A DNA stretch of 64,000 bases, from contig NZ_AP024888.1 of assembly GCF_024346995.1 (NCBI RefSeq), forward strand, positions 992,001 to 1,056,000, written 5' to 3'. The notes below the pieces were generated by a model. It was given only the letters and a program-made list of their open reading frames with translations. It ran no database searches and was not told where the DNA came from. Position 1 is the first letter of the stretch. Every line of letters starts with the position of its first letter. The DNA comes from Vibrio palustris. Its GTDB lineage: Bacteria > Pseudomonadota > Gammaproteobacteria > Enterobacterales > Vibrionaceae. Below are positions 1 through 8,637 of this stretch, piece after piece. Made by a program: the position numbers and the translations under genes.

Positions 1-2
1 CC

Positions 3-758
3 GCCTTTGGTATCGGTATTCTCATCGTCGCTCCCAAAGTATCGATGAGACATTGGATGCTTTTTGATTGGCACGATATACATATTAAAAACAGTATTGT
101 TGATATTGTTCATATTATGGGCCCAGCGATGCTCAGCCAGCTACTCCCGCCACTATCTTCAATGCTGGCAACGAAACTCCTCGCCTCATTTGGTACAGAG
201 GCCGTGGCTGCGTGGGCAGTGGGATCTCGCTTTGAATTCTTTTCTATTGTCGGAGTCTTGGCATTAACGATGTCGATGCCGCCTATGGTGGGTCGCCTTC
301 TCGGGGCCAAAAATACCGCAGAAATTCGTTCTTTAGTCTCAATTGCGGTGAAGTTCATCTTTATCTTTCAGCTTATTATCGCTGTTGTTGCTTGGCTTTT
401 TGCCACACCACTGGCCAATATTATGACGAGCGAACCAGATGTTCAGCACATATTGAATTGGCACTTAACGATCGTACCATTTAGTTTAGGGTTATTGGGC
501 ATTTGTATGCTCATGGTATCGGTATCTAATGCGCTCGGAAAGTCGTATGTCGCCCTACTTATTTCTGCATTACGTTTATTTGCCTGTTTCCTTCCTTGTT
601 TATGGCTAGGTGCCGAGTGGGGCGGATTACACGGGGTTTTCTGGGGGGCTTTCGCGGGCAACCTTCTCGCGGGTGTGATTGCTTACCTACTCTACGATTC
701 TGCATTGAGTAAGGTAGAAAAGCGCATTACGTCTGCGCCTTCCACTAAATCTAAGTAA
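3..758 (+). CDS. MATE-family efflux transporter, C-terminal part (truncated by window start)
   Basis: The reading frame is open to the left edge of the window, so this is the C-terminal part (about 251 residues) of a longer gene; the first ATG inside it is at 45 but is unlikely to be the start. The protein is strongly hydrophobic with at least five predicted membrane segments, and the stretch beginning GPAMLSQLLPP resembles the start of the second six-helix bundle of MATE (NorM/DinF-like) sodium- or proton-driven drug exporters. The substrate cannot be told. A terminator follows at once, and the next gene is convergent. Confidence 0.8.
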   Translation, partial: AFGIGILIVAPKVSMRHWMLFDWHDIHIKNSIVDIVHIMGPAMLSQLLPPLSSMLATKLLASFGTEAVAAWAVGSRFEFFSIVGVLALTMSMPPMVGRLLGAKNTAEIRSLVSIAVKFIFIFQLIIAVVAWLFATPLANIMTSEPDVQHILNWHLTIVPFSLGLLGICMLMVSVSNALGKSYVALLISALRLFACFLPCLWLGAEWGGLHGVFWGAFAGNLLAGVIAYLLYDSALSKVEKRITSAPSTKSK

Positions 759-802
759 GTCGGACGAGTGTTTGACTCGCCCCTTCATTTAAGCACAAAA
801 AA

Positions 803-830
803 AGCACCGCTCAACGGTGCTTTTTATTTT
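803..830. terminator. Bidirectional terminator between the MATE gene and aroG
   Basis: The stem AGCACCG (803-809) pairs with CGGTGCT (815-821) across a CTCAA loop. A-rich sequence lies on the left and T-rich sequence on the right, so it can serve both convergent genes. Confidence 0.85.
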
Positions 831-856
831 CTATTGCCGAGTGAATGGCTCAATCG

Positions 857-1909
857 TTATTTTTGACGACGGGCTTCTACGGATGCCGCTAATTGACGTA
901 GTACCACTTCGGTATCATCCCAGCCGATACAACCGTCCGTCACCGACTGACCATACGTCAGTGTTTGGTTTGGTTCTAAATCTTGGCGACCTTCAACTAA
1001 GTGCGACTCAATCATCACACCAAAAATAGCGTCATCACCTTGTGCAATCTGCGCACCAACATCCTCCGCAACCACACATTGACGTTGATACTGTTTAGAA
1101 CTGTTCGCATGGCTAAAGTCGATCATAATTTTAGGTCTCAGACCCATTGTATCCATTTTCTCTTTTACTTCTGCTACCTGTTTTTGGCTATAGTTTGGCT
1201 CTTTACCACCGCGTAAAATAATATGGCAATCAGGGTTACCATGCGTTCCGACAATGGCAGAATGACCAGACTTGGTGACAGATAAGAAGTTATGTGGTGC
1301 ACCGGCTGAGCGGATCGCATCCGCTGCAATTTTAATGTTGCCATCGGTGCCATTTTTAAAGCCAACTGGGCAAGATAAACCTGATGCCAATTCGCGATGG
1401 ACTTGAGATTCTGTCGTCCGAGCACCGATCGCTCCCCAACTGATCAAATCTGCGACATATTGTGGCGTAATCATGTCTAAAAATTCACTCGCCGTTGGAA
1501 TTCCCATATCCGTAAGATCGAGCAGCAATTTACGGCCAATACGCAAACCATCATTAATTGCATACGTATCATTCATATAAGGGTCGTTGATTAGACCTTT
1601 CCACCCTACCGTCGTACGAGGTTTTTCAAAATACACACGCATGACAATTTCTAGCTTATCACCGAGTTCTTCACGCATGGCTTTTAAACGCTGCCCATAC
1701 TCAAGGGCGGCTTGTGGATCATGAATAGAACATGGACCAATAATAACGAGCAGACGGTCATCCTGACCTTCTAAAATGTTATGAATCGCATCACGGGCTT
1801 TAAATGTTGTGGAGGCGGCGATATCTGTTGCAGGAAACTTTTCTAATACCGCAACAGGTGGTAGTAATTCTTTGATTTCATTTATTCTTACGTCATCGTT
1901 CTGATACAT
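857..1909 (-). CDS. aroG: 3-deoxy-7-phosphoheptulonate synthase (DAHP synthase), AroG type
   Basis: It catalyses the first step of aromatic amino acid synthesis, condensing phosphoenolpyruvate with erythrose 4-phosphate in the cytoplasm. The 350-residue protein follows E. coli AroG (Phe-sensitive) almost throughout, as far as I recall that sequence. Metal ligands are visible as Cys60 in IGPCSIHD, His in IDFSHANSSK, Glu in MIESHLVEG and Asp in TDGCIGWDD. The frame extends upstream to ATG 1921, but ATG 1909 gives MYQNDDVR, matching the family N-terminus, with AGGA at 1922-1925. A TyrR-box-like site lies about 160 bp upstream, so tyrosine- or phenylalanine-responsive repression is likely. It is divergent from the phosphohexomutase gene. 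Confidence 0.95.
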   Translation of the reverse strand: MYQNDDVRINEIKELLPPVAVLEKFPATDIAASTTFKARDAIHNILEGQDDRLLVIIGPCSIHDPQAALEYGQRLKAMREELGDKLEIVMRVYFEKPRTTVGWKGLINDPYMNDTYAINDGLRIGRKLLLDLTDMGIPTASEFLDMITPQYVADLISWGAIGARTTESQVHRELASGLSCPVGFKNGTDGNIKIAADAIRSAGAPHNFLSVTKSGHSAIVGTHGNPDCHIILRGGKEPNYSQKQVAEVKEKMDTMGLRPKIMIDFSHANSSKQYQRQCVVAEDVGAQIAQGDDAIFGVMIESHLVEGRQDLEPNQTLTYGQSVTDGCIGWDDTEVVLRQLAASVEARRQK

Positions 1910-2434
1910 CGCGTCCATCATCCTAGTTTATTCTCGTACTCGTTCTATTTTAGAGATTATTAGCAGTCCGTTCGCTGCTTTACGAGTAAGGTAGCGATTA
2001 TCACCAAAAATGGCAACCAGTTATTTCCTTTAAATGCAATATTTAAACTAAAAAGCACTAATTACAGAATCGTAAAATTAACTTTACACTTGTAAAACCT
2101 CGAGAAATGCAGCAGATTTAAATAATTAATTTATTGATTATTATCATTTTATTACTTTTAACACGCAGACACTCATGCGCAACTGAGCGGATTCACGTCA
2201 ATGATATTCGTCTCATCACTCAGTATAAATCGCGATAAGTAGGCATAAAAATTGGTTTACATCACATTTTTATCTTTCTTTTATTAATGACAAAATGCAA
2301 AATTGCTTATGCGCTTCTCACTATTTTTCTGTCCTTAGAATTGAGAGCGATGTTTAACGATTGCGCCCTCAGTATCTTGAAATAAAATTTTTTATAATCA
2401 ATCTCATTGCTAGTAATAAATTAAGGTGACACTT
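1910..2434. other. Divergent intergenic region aroG / phosphohexomutase
   Basis: About 520 bp of AT-rich DNA. Apart from the TyrR-box-like site listed separately, I see no open reading frame with a good ribosome binding site and no strong terminator. Promoters for both flanking genes should lie here, but I could not assign them with confidence. Confidence 0.6.
2071..2088. promoter_or_regulatory. TyrR-box-like operator upstream of aroG
   Basis: CGTAAA-N6-TTTACA matches the consensus TGTAAA-N6-TTTACA at 11 of 12 specified positions, including the G and C spaced 14 bases apart. A second half (TGTAAA, 2091-2096) follows and makes a further small palindrome with TTTACA. The location upstream of an AroG gene fits TyrR control as known in E. 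coli. The assignment is by motif only. Confidence 0.6.
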
Positions 2435-4147
2435 ATGATGCGTTACGTCACTCAGTGGTTAAAGAAAGACCCTGATGCAAAAAGTCGCGAAGAATTAAAC
2501 TATTTAATCGACGAACAAATGACCGATGAACTCGAAGAGCGTTTTGCTTCTCGGTTGCAATTTGGTACCGCTGGATTGCGCGGCAAAGTTGGGGCTGGTC
2601 CTAACCGAATGAACCGTCTTGTCATCCAAGAAACAGCAACTGGACTTGGCAACTACCTACTCACCACCGTTAAAGATGCCAAAAAACGGGGTGTCGTGAT
2701 TGGCTATGATGGTCGCCCAGACTCCCAACAATTTGCAGAAGACACCGCGAGTGTGCTTACGGCATTAGGCATTCACGTGTATCTAACCCACGATGTGGCA
2801 GCGACACCGATTGTCGCCTTTGGGGTGGAGCATTTCTATGCTGCGGCGGCTGTTGTCGTAACCGCGAGCCATAACCCTCCCGAGTACAATGGGTTCAAAG
2901 TCTATTGGGAAAATGGCGCCCAGATCATTCCGCCGCATGACTCAGGCATTGCCGCCGAAATCGATACGGCCGCCAAGCACCCAATCACCACATTAGATTT
3001 ATCTGAAGCTAAAGGGCTTGGTTTACTCACCATGTTGGGCGATGAGTATTATGATACCTATCGTGCAGCCATCAATGCCAATCCATTGCTTAATAATCAT
3101 CAGCAACCACAAGACCTCGTGATTGCCTATACCGCGATGCATGGTGTTGGGGCAGATATGGCCGAAACATTACTGGCGGATGCGGGTTTCACGCAAGTTC
3201 ACAGTGTGGCCGCACAACGCGAACCCGATGGCACATTCCCAACCGTCAACTTCCCCAACCCGGAAGAAGCTGGCGCGATGGATAAAGTGATCGAATTGGC
3301 CAATGCCACGCATGCTCATTTGGCCTGTGCTAACGATCCCGATGCAGACCGATTTGCAGTCGCGGCACGTAAAACGGATGGCACGTATCAAATGCTCACT
3401 GGCGATCAGGTGGGGACACTGTTTGGTCACTATTTGCTATCACGAGCCGAAACACCTAGCAAAGCACTTGTAGGTAATACGATTGTTTCGTCAAGTTTGC
3501 TGGGTAAAATTGCTCAAGCTTGTGGCGCGGAATATTACCAGACGTTGACTGGGTTTAAATGGTTAACCAACGTCGCAATGGATAAGCAAACCAATGACAA
3601 GCCATTTGTCTTTGCTTATGAAGAAGCGCTCGGCTATACCATTGGTAACACGGTGTGGGATAAAGATGGTTTATCGGCTTTGGTTGGCTTTGCACAATTA
3701 AGCGCAGAGTTGCTTGCTCAAGGCAAAACGGTTTGGGATGCTCTGGAAGATATTTATCGTGAACATGGTTTATATGTGACTGCGCAACAAAGTATTGCAT
3801 TAGACCCTAATGCGCCAGCGATTGGTGATAAACTGCGTGCTAAGCCACCGCAAGACATTGCAGGTCGAGACGTCATCATGACTGACGACTTCAAGTTGTG
3901 TGAGCGTCACTATGCCAATGGCGATAAAGCGCCAATCCACTTACCAGCCAGTGACGTGTTGATCTATCATCTCGACGGAGGAGCACGTGTTATTGTGCGT
4001 CCATCAGGCACAGAACCTAAACTCAAATGTTATTATGAGTTAGCGGGCAGCTTTGCCGATGATGAGTCGTTTGCTAGCGCACAAGAGCGAGCGGAAGAGC
4101 AATTAGCTCTATTGATCACCGAGCATCAACATAGCCTAGACGACTAA
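2435..4147 (+). CDS. Phospho-sugar mutase (phosphoglucomutase/phosphomannomutase superfamily)
   Basis: A cytoplasmic alpha-D-phosphohexomutase, interconverting 1- and 6-phosphates of glucose or mannose. The 570-residue protein has the four-domain family pattern: FGTAGLRG near the N-terminus, the phosphoserine loop TASHNPPEYNGFK (active Ser about 145), the metal loop DPDADR (about 301-306), the sugar loop with FAYEEALG, and the phosphate-binding PSGTEPKLK near the C-terminus. The length fits the PGM2/PgcA-like branch rather than Pgm of E. coli. The frame opens with GTG at 2426, but AAGG (2423-2426) is 8 bases before ATG 2435, which I take as the start. It is a single gene followed by a strong terminator. 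Confidence 0.93.
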   Translation: MMRYVTQWLKKDPDAKSREELNYLIDEQMTDELEERFASRLQFGTAGLRGKVGAGPNRMNRLVIQETATGLGNYLLTTVKDAKKRGVVIGYDGRPDSQQFAEDTASVLTALGIHVYLTHDVAATPIVAFGVEHFYAAAAVVVTASHNPPEYNGFKVYWENGAQIIPPHDSGIAAEIDTAAKHPITTLDLSEAKGLGLLTMLGDEYYDTYRAAINANPLLNNHQQPQDLVIAYTAMHGVGADMAETLLADAGFTQVHSVAAQREPDGTFPTVNFPNPEEAGAMDKVIELANATHAHLACANDPDADRFAVAARKTDGTYQMLTGDQVGTLFGHYLLSRAETPSKALVGNTIVSSSLLGKIAQACGAEYYQTLTGFKWLTNVAMDKQTNDKPFVFAYEEALGYTIGNTVWDKDGLSALVGFAQLSAELLAQGKTVWDALEDIYREHGLYVTAQQSIALDPNAPAIGDKLRAKPPQDIAGRDVIMTDDFKLCERHYANGDKAPIHLPASDVLIYHLDGGARVIVRPSGTEPKLKCYYELAGSFADDESFASAQERAEEQLALLITEHQHSLDD

Positions 4148-4211
4148 GCTAGCCGCGAAGTGTCACGATCCAACGATCTGCTCAGCGGTTGAGACTCTCG
4201 AGCTAATAAAA

Positions 4212-4245
4212 CCCACTTTTGATCGCTCAAAAGTGGGCTTGTTTT
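4212..4245 (+). terminator. Rho-independent terminator after the phosphohexomutase gene
   Basis: An 11-bp perfect stem, CCCACTTTTGA (4212-4222) with TCAAAAGTGGG (4227-4237), closes a TCGC loop and is followed by CTTGTTTT. Confidence 0.9.
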
Positions 4246-4291
4246 GCGCTTACTAAACTAAAAACTAAACGTCGTAACCGCAGTCTTACGT

Positions 4292-5332
4292 TTATACTAA
4301 ATCATTGAGCATCTCGGAGTCATAGGCTTTTAGCGGCTTACCTGATTGTACGCGCTCGACAAAGTCTGGGTTAGCAATAAACGCACGACCAATCGCAATC
4401 AAGTCAAATTTCTCATCCGCAATCGCTTCAGCAGCGGTATCCGCGGTGTAATTACCGACTCCCATTAGGGTATGGGAATACTGCTGACGTAAATAGGTAG
4501 AAATACGACCATCAAACGCATCAAACTCTACAGAGTCATCAAACATCCCCTCATGCACATAAGCAAGCTGACGTGAATTCAATTCAGTCAATAAATGGTC
4601 AAAGACACCACGGTCGCGTGCATCCGCTTCAATATGCATATACCCACCAGGAGACAGGCGAATCCCCACACGATCGGCACCGATTTCGTGACAAACCGCA
4701 TCCACGACTTGAAGAGGGAAACGAGCCATATTCTCAGCTGTTTCACCAAACTCATCTTGTCGATGGTTAGTATTAAAGTGTAAAAACTGATCCAATAAAT
4801 AACCGTTAGCCGCATGAATTTCGACACCATCAAAACCCGCTTCGATAGCATTCTTAGCCGCTTGGCTGTAGTCAGCAACTAACTGATCAATATCTTCGTG
4901 CGTGGCGGCTTTTGGTGTCACATATTCTAAATCACGGCGACGTGGGACCGAACCATCAAAACGAATCGCCGACGGAGCCAGTACCTCACCATCAAAAAAC
5001 TCTGGGTGAGCGACGCGTCCGGTATGCCAAATTTGTAGGAAAATTTTCCCGCCTTTGTTCTGTACCGCTTCGGTGACTTTTTTCCATCCCGCAATTTGCG
5101 CTGATGAAAATATTCCAGGAGTATTTGGATAGCCCTGCCCATCAGGACGAATAATGGTCGCTTCAGTAATAATCAAACCTGCGTCAGCACGACGCTCGTA
5201 ATAACGCACCATCGCCTCTGTGGGGACTAAATCATCATCGGCCATGCAACGAGTGAGTGGAGCCATCGCGATACGGTTTTTAAGCGTTAAGGTGTCGTTA
5301 AGCGCGTAAGGCTGAAATAATATGTCAGTCAT
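4292..5332 (-). CDS. Old yellow enzyme family alkene reductase (NemA-like)
   Basis: An FMN-dependent NAD(P)H oxidoreductase that reduces activated alkenes, N-ethylmaleimide, nitrate esters or similar electrophiles. The 346-residue TIM barrel shows the family marks: APLTR (Thr27, tuning the flavin), FLQIWHTGR (Gln100, His103), and the substrate-binding EIHAANGYLLDQFL with His173, Asn176 and Tyr178. FMN phosphate is bound by the IAIGRAFIANPDF segment. It is divergent from a TetR-family regulator, the arrangement typical of nemR-nemA-like loci, with a palindrome between them. The physiological substrate is not evident. Confidence 0.92.
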   Translation of the reverse strand: MTDILFQPYALNDTLTLKNRIAMAPLTRCMADDDLVPTEAMVRYYERRADAGLIITEATIIRPDGQGYPNTPGIFSSAQIAGWKKVTEAVQNKGGKIFLQIWHTGRVAHPEFFDGEVLAPSAIRFDGSVPRRRDLEYVTPKAATHEDIDQLVADYSQAAKNAIEAGFDGVEIHAANGYLLDQFLHFNTNHRQDEFGETAENMARFPLQVVDAVCHEIGADRVGIRLSPGGYMHIEADARDRGVFDHLLTELNSRQLAYVHEGMFDDSVEFDAFDGRISTYLRQQYSHTLMGVGNYTADTAAEAIADEKFDLIAIGRAFIANPDFVERVQSGKPLKAYDSEMLNDLV

Positions 5333-5378
5333 GGTGGTTTCCTAGTTGTTACTTTCAATGCATACACCCTACTCCTTT

Positions 5379-5396
5379 CTTGAATGTTTGTTCAAG
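5379..5396. promoter_or_regulatory. Palindromic operator candidate between the OYE gene and tetR
   Basis: CTTGAA (5379-5384) and TTCAAG (5391-5396) form a perfect inverted repeat around a 6-bp spacer, in the promoter region of the OYE gene. A dyad of this size in a divergent TetR-family intergenic region is a likely binding site for that regulator; the inference rests on position and symmetry. Confidence 0.5.
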
Positions 5397-5436
5397 TAAT
5401 TTTTCGATCAAACTTCCAAGCATCTTTTCAGCTCAT

Positions 5437-5470
5437 ACGATTCACGATACACTCTCTCTTTATGAATCGT
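5437..5470. repeat. Inverted repeat upstream of the tetR start
   Basis: ACGATTCA (5437-5444) is repeated inverted as TGAATCGT (5463-5470), 18 bp apart, just before the tetR ribosome binding site. It could be a second regulator site or a structured leader. Confidence 0.35.
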
Positions 5471-5485
5471 GAGGGATGACAAAGA

Positions 5486-6064
5486 GTGCGCGCCGCCGAA
5501 TTTGATCGCGAAAAAGTATTAAGAGCCGCAATGAATCAGTTCATTCGTTATGGCTTTTCAAAAACCAGTATGCAAGACCTTAAACGCGTGACAGGTCTGC
5601 ATCCGGGGTCGATATACTGTGCGTTTGAAAACAAGCGTGGTTTACTTTTAGCCGCCTTAGAACAGTATGCCGATGATCGTGCCTGCGAATTTGAAGCATT
5701 TTTTCTTCAAGCAGACACCGTTCTGGCAGGGATCACGGCATATCTTCAACATATTGTGAGCGAATGCCAAGCAGAAAGCATTCGAGATTGCTTATTGCAA
5801 AAAGCCCTTAGCGAATTTTCACAGAATGACGAAATGGTAGAGCAGGCACTCTGTGAAGCCCTTGCAGCTTGGCAGCAAGGGCTAAACGAAAAATTGCATA
5901 TTGCTCAGCAAAAACAGGAATTACCTGCGGATGCTGATTGTGATTTTTTATGTCACTACTTAACGATGGGCATTTGCGGTTTACGATCTTTTGCTCATAC
6001 CAAACCGCAGCCTGCTGTTATTCAACAACTTGCAGATAAACTACTTGCTGCTCTTTACCCCTAA
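5486..6064 (+). CDS. TetR/AcrR-family transcriptional regulator
   Basis: A 192-residue protein with an N-terminal TetR helix-turn-helix (about residues 8-54; SKTSMQDLKRVTGLHPGSIYCAFENKRGLL) and an alpha-helical ligand domain containing several cysteines. The only in-frame start is GTG 5486, since a stop lies just upstream at 5477; GAGGGA at 5471-5476 is the ribosome binding site. It probably represses the divergent old-yellow-enzyme gene and may control azlCD, which starts 32 bp after its stop on the same strand. The inducer is unknown; an electrophile is plausible by analogy with NemR but not shown by the sequence. Confidence 0.88.
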   Translation: MRAAEFDREKVLRAAMNQFIRYGFSKTSMQDLKRVTGLHPGSIYCAFENKRGLLLAALEQYADDRACEFEAFFLQADTVLAGITAYLQHIVSECQAESIRDCLLQKALSEFSQNDEMVEQALCEALAAWQQGLNEKLHIAQQKQELPADADCDFLCHYLTMGICGLRSFAHTKPQPAVIQQLADKLLAALYP

Positions 6065-6096
6065 TTTTCGATTGCTCATTATCAAGGAATGACAGG

Positions 6097-6831
6097 ATGT
6101 CTTCGAATACAACGTCACCACCGACCAGCACCGTATCATCTCAGTCAACAATCAAGCATTTCTGCCAAGGAGCCATGGCAATTGCACCATTGAGTATTGC
6201 CGTGCTGCCTTGGGGGCTATTAGCCGGTTCTTATGCAATGGATGCAGGCTTAACGGGATTAGAAAGCCAAGCCTTATCGGCGATTCTTTTTGCGGGCTCA
6301 GCTCAGTTAGTGGCGACCGGTATGCTAAAAAGTGGGGTCGGACTGGTGACATTATTGCTCACCACCCTATTTATCACCTCACGACATTGTTTATATAGCA
6401 TCGCCATGCGTGAATCGATCAAATCATTGCCACTACGTTGGCGGCTTATTCTTGGCTTTTTGCTGACAGATGAGCTGTTTGCGGTATCCGGACAGCGCCC
6501 TGATAAGCCTTATGACCGATGGTTTTTATTAGGTGCTGGGCTGAGTTTCTATATAGCTTGGAATGTGGCGACGGTGGTCGGAATTTTAGCAGGCCATTAT
6601 ATTCCTAATCTCAATACATTGGGGCTAGATTTTGCAGTGGCAGCCACGTTTATTGCCATTGTCGTTCCCAATACGAAATCTTTACCAGTATTCGCTGCGG
6701 TGTTTATCGCTTTGGTATGCTCAGTGGTGTGTGACGTCTATAACGTACCTGGTGGATTAATGCTTTCTAGCGCCGCGGGGATGGTTTCTGGATACCTGTG
6801 TGAAACTCATATGAAGAGAGTAAACCAATGA
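6097..6831 (+). CDS. azlC: AzlC-family branched-chain amino acid exporter, large subunit
   Basis: An inner-membrane protein of 244 residues with about seven hydrophobic segments and the AzlC/YgaZ signature (FCQGAMAIAPLSIAVLPWGLLAG near the N-terminus, ALSAILFAGSAQLVA after it). With the small partner AzlD it forms a two-component exporter of branched-chain amino acids or analogues, as known for YgaZH and BrnFE. The ATGA overlap with azlD shows translational coupling. It is probably cotranscribed with the upstream TetR gene. Confidence 0.9.
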   Translation: MSSNTTSPPTSTVSSQSTIKHFCQGAMAIAPLSIAVLPWGLLAGSYAMDAGLTGLESQALSAILFAGSAQLVATGMLKSGVGLVTLLLTTLFITSRHCLYSIAMRESIKSLPLRWRLILGFLLTDELFAVSGQRPDKPYDRWFLLGAGLSFYIAWNVATVVGILAGHYIPNLNTLGLDFAVAATFIAIVVPNTKSLPVFAAVFIALVCSVVCDVYNVPGGLMLSSAAGMVSGYLCETHMKRVNQ

Positions 6832-7145
6832 CGATGCTATCTATTATTGCTATGGCGGCGTTGGTATTTTTAAGTCGTTATATCTTTCTTGAACCGAGCT
6901 TGCCGATAAAATTACGTCCAGGAATACAACGATTACTTGCATATTCTGGACCCGCGGTCTTGACCGCATTGTGGGGGCCAATTGTCTTTACCCATGAAAA
7001 TACATTATGGCTTAAGGCTGACAATCCCTATTTGTGGTCGGCATGTGTAGCGGTACTGTTGGCATGGAAAACCAAAAATGTCTTACTGACCACAGTCATC
7101 AGTATGGGGATGTTTTTGGTGTTACATCTTATGGTTTTCAACTAG
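6828..7145 (+). CDS. azlD: AzlD-family small subunit of the amino acid exporter
   Basis: A 105-residue hydrophobic protein with three to four membrane segments, matching the small partner of AzlC (YgaH/BrnE type). Its ATG overlaps the azlC stop in ATGA. It ends only 2 bp from the end of the convergent FAH gene, with no hairpin between, so transcription from the two sides may run into each other. Confidence 0.88.
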   Translation: MTMLSIIAMAALVFLSRYIFLEPSLPIKLRPGIQRLLAYSGPAVLTALWGPIVFTHENTLWLKADNPYLWSACVAVLLAWKTKNVLLTTVISMGMFLVLHLMVFN

Positions 7146-7147
7146 CT

Positions 7148-7762
7148 TTATTGGGCGATCCATTCTATTTCAATTAACGTGGTATCGCCCTCTTTTAAGC
7201 GTGCTAAAAAAGCATCACCAGCATGAACTTCACCGACACCTTGTGGTGTACCAGTCATGACCACATCATTGTCTTCCAACGTCGTAAATGTCGCCAATTC
7301 CTCAAGAATCATCTGCGGCGAATAGATCATTTGCGACACATGTGCATTTTGGACGCGGACACAGTTGATCAGAAGCTCAAGCTTTAACTCAGTAATATCA
7401 ATATGATCAAGGGCAATAAATTTACTAAACACCGCAGAGCCATTAAAGGCTTTCGCTCTTTCCCACGGAAGTCCTTTCTGTTTAAGCTTGGATTGCAACT
7501 GTCGTTTGGTTAAGTCTAACCCTACCCCAACCCCAACATACTGCCCGCCCTGTACGACCAGACATATCTCAGTCTCATAGTGTAATGATTCATCATGCTT
7601 AGCACATAGCGTCGCGGTTATCGCACTGTTAGGTTTATTAAACACTACCATCTGGTCTGGAACCACGTTATTTAATTCTTTAATATGGTCCACATAATTA
7701 CGCCCAACACATAACACCTTAGAGGGAGTAATCAATGTATTATTAAAACGCACAGAATTCAT
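7148..7762 (-). CDS. Fumarylacetoacetate hydrolase (FAH) family protein
   Basis: A 204-residue cytoplasmic protein of the single-domain FAH/YcgM class, which includes fumarylpyruvate hydrolases and oxaloacetate decarboxylases/tautomerases. Visible marks are CVGRNYVDHIKE near the N-terminus, the metal-binding HYETEICLVV (Glu63, Glu65), GLDLTKRQLQ (Asp83) and the C-terminal MTGTPQGVGEVHAGD. AAGGAAGAG lies just before the ATG. It could share a transcript with the OhrR-type regulator upstream (about 90 bp gap). The exact substrate cannot be read from the sequence. Confidence 0.87.
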   Translation of the reverse strand: MNSVRFNNTLITPSKVLCVGRNYVDHIKELNNVVPDQMVVFNKPNSAITATLCAKHDESLHYETEICLVVQGGQYVGVGVGLDLTKRQLQSKLKQKGLPWERAKAFNGSAVFSKFIALDHIDITELKLELLINCVRVQNAHVSQMIYSPQMILEELATFTTLEDNDVVMTGTPQGVGEVHAGDAFLARLKEGDTTLIEIEWIAQ

Positions 7763-7854
7763 AGCTCTTCCTTGAACATAATTATAACCTGCTAATTTAG
7801 TCGCTTAATTAACAAAGACACTAAACAAAGTAGGTATTGTCACCATCGAGGTCA

Positions 7855-8337
7855 CTATTGTAGTTGCAGCAGCAATTTTTCACATAGCAACTTCATCATT
7901 TGCATTTCTTCCGGTGCCAACTTTAACTTACAAAACATTTCAGCCGGTACCGAAACAGCCTTAGCATGCAGTTCTTGTCCTTGCGCGGTTAAATGCAAAG
8001 TTCGCACTCGTTCATCATGTTCACCGCGTTTACGTAACACTAGCCCTTTCACTTCTAAGCGTTTCAACAGCGGAGTCAGTGTGCCTGAATCTAAGTGCAA
8101 CCTCTGCCCCAAATCTTTCACACTCACACCGTCAGATTGCCACAACACCATCATCACAATATATTGCAAATATGTCAGGTCTAGTACCTCAAGCAAAGGA
8201 CGATAAGCTCGAACCACTGCATTGGCCGCGCTGTATAACGGAAAGCACATTTGTTTATCAAGTAACAAATGTTCATCATTCGATGCGTCTAAATCATCGG
8301 AAGTGGACGAGGAAGTACAATTGCTCATAGTCATCAT
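7855..8337 (-). CDS. ohrR: MarR-family organic-hydroperoxide sensor, OhrR type
   Basis: A winged-helix MarR repressor. The segment LLDKQMCFPLYSAANAVVRAYRPLLEVLDLTYLQY is characteristic of OhrR, with the peroxide-sensing cysteine (residue 31 from this start) in QMCFPLY. A second cysteine 105 residues later (136) matches the spacing of the two-cysteine Xanthomonas OhrR. The frame opens at TTG 8355; ATG 8337, 8334 and 8328 are all possible and none has a strong Shine-Dalgarno, so the start is uncertain. The usual partner ohr is not adjacent but lies 6.5 kb away (14940). Confidence 0.85.
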   Translation of the reverse strand: MMTMSNCTSSSTSDDLDASNDEHLLLDKQMCFPLYSAANAVVRAYRPLLEVLDLTYLQYIVMMVLWQSDGVSVKDLGQRLHLDSGTLTPLLKRLEVKGLVLRKRGEHDERVRTLHLTAQGQELHAKAVSVPAEMFCKLKLAPEEMQMMKLLCEKLLLQLQ

Positions 8338-8346
8338 TACGTTAAC
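8337..8346. promoter_or_regulatory. Candidate OhrR operator motif at ohrR
   Basis: TTACGTTAAC at the 5' end of ohrR recurs identically upstream of ohr (14844-14853). The core GTTAAC is palindromic. A shared 10-mer could be chance; it is recorded as a candidate common regulator site. Confidence 0.3.
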
Positions 8347-8637
8347 ATTACCCAACTGACAATATACGTCGAATTCAAAAAAAAATCATCCGTTGCCGCT
8401 TAACGCCTAAGCTTCTCGCTTAGCAAACAACCTCAGATCACAATCTATGCCCATGTGTTGGGTCAGAGCCCTTCAGTACGCAAAACGTCAAAACTGCTCC
8501 TTTATTATCCAATCCATAAAAACGACATGTAAATGTCAATTTTGAGTAATCAAATCGTCATCAATGGACACTAAATTTGAGTCATACCAAAACGTTAGAG
8601 CAAAGAAGCTCATACCCATTATAGATAAGGCAATACG

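Noticed and set aside
8337..8355. TTG 8355 as the ohrR start
   Set aside because: It lacks a Shine-Dalgarno and adds residues not expected for OhrR; ATG codons at 8337-8328 are as likely or better, though the true start stays open.
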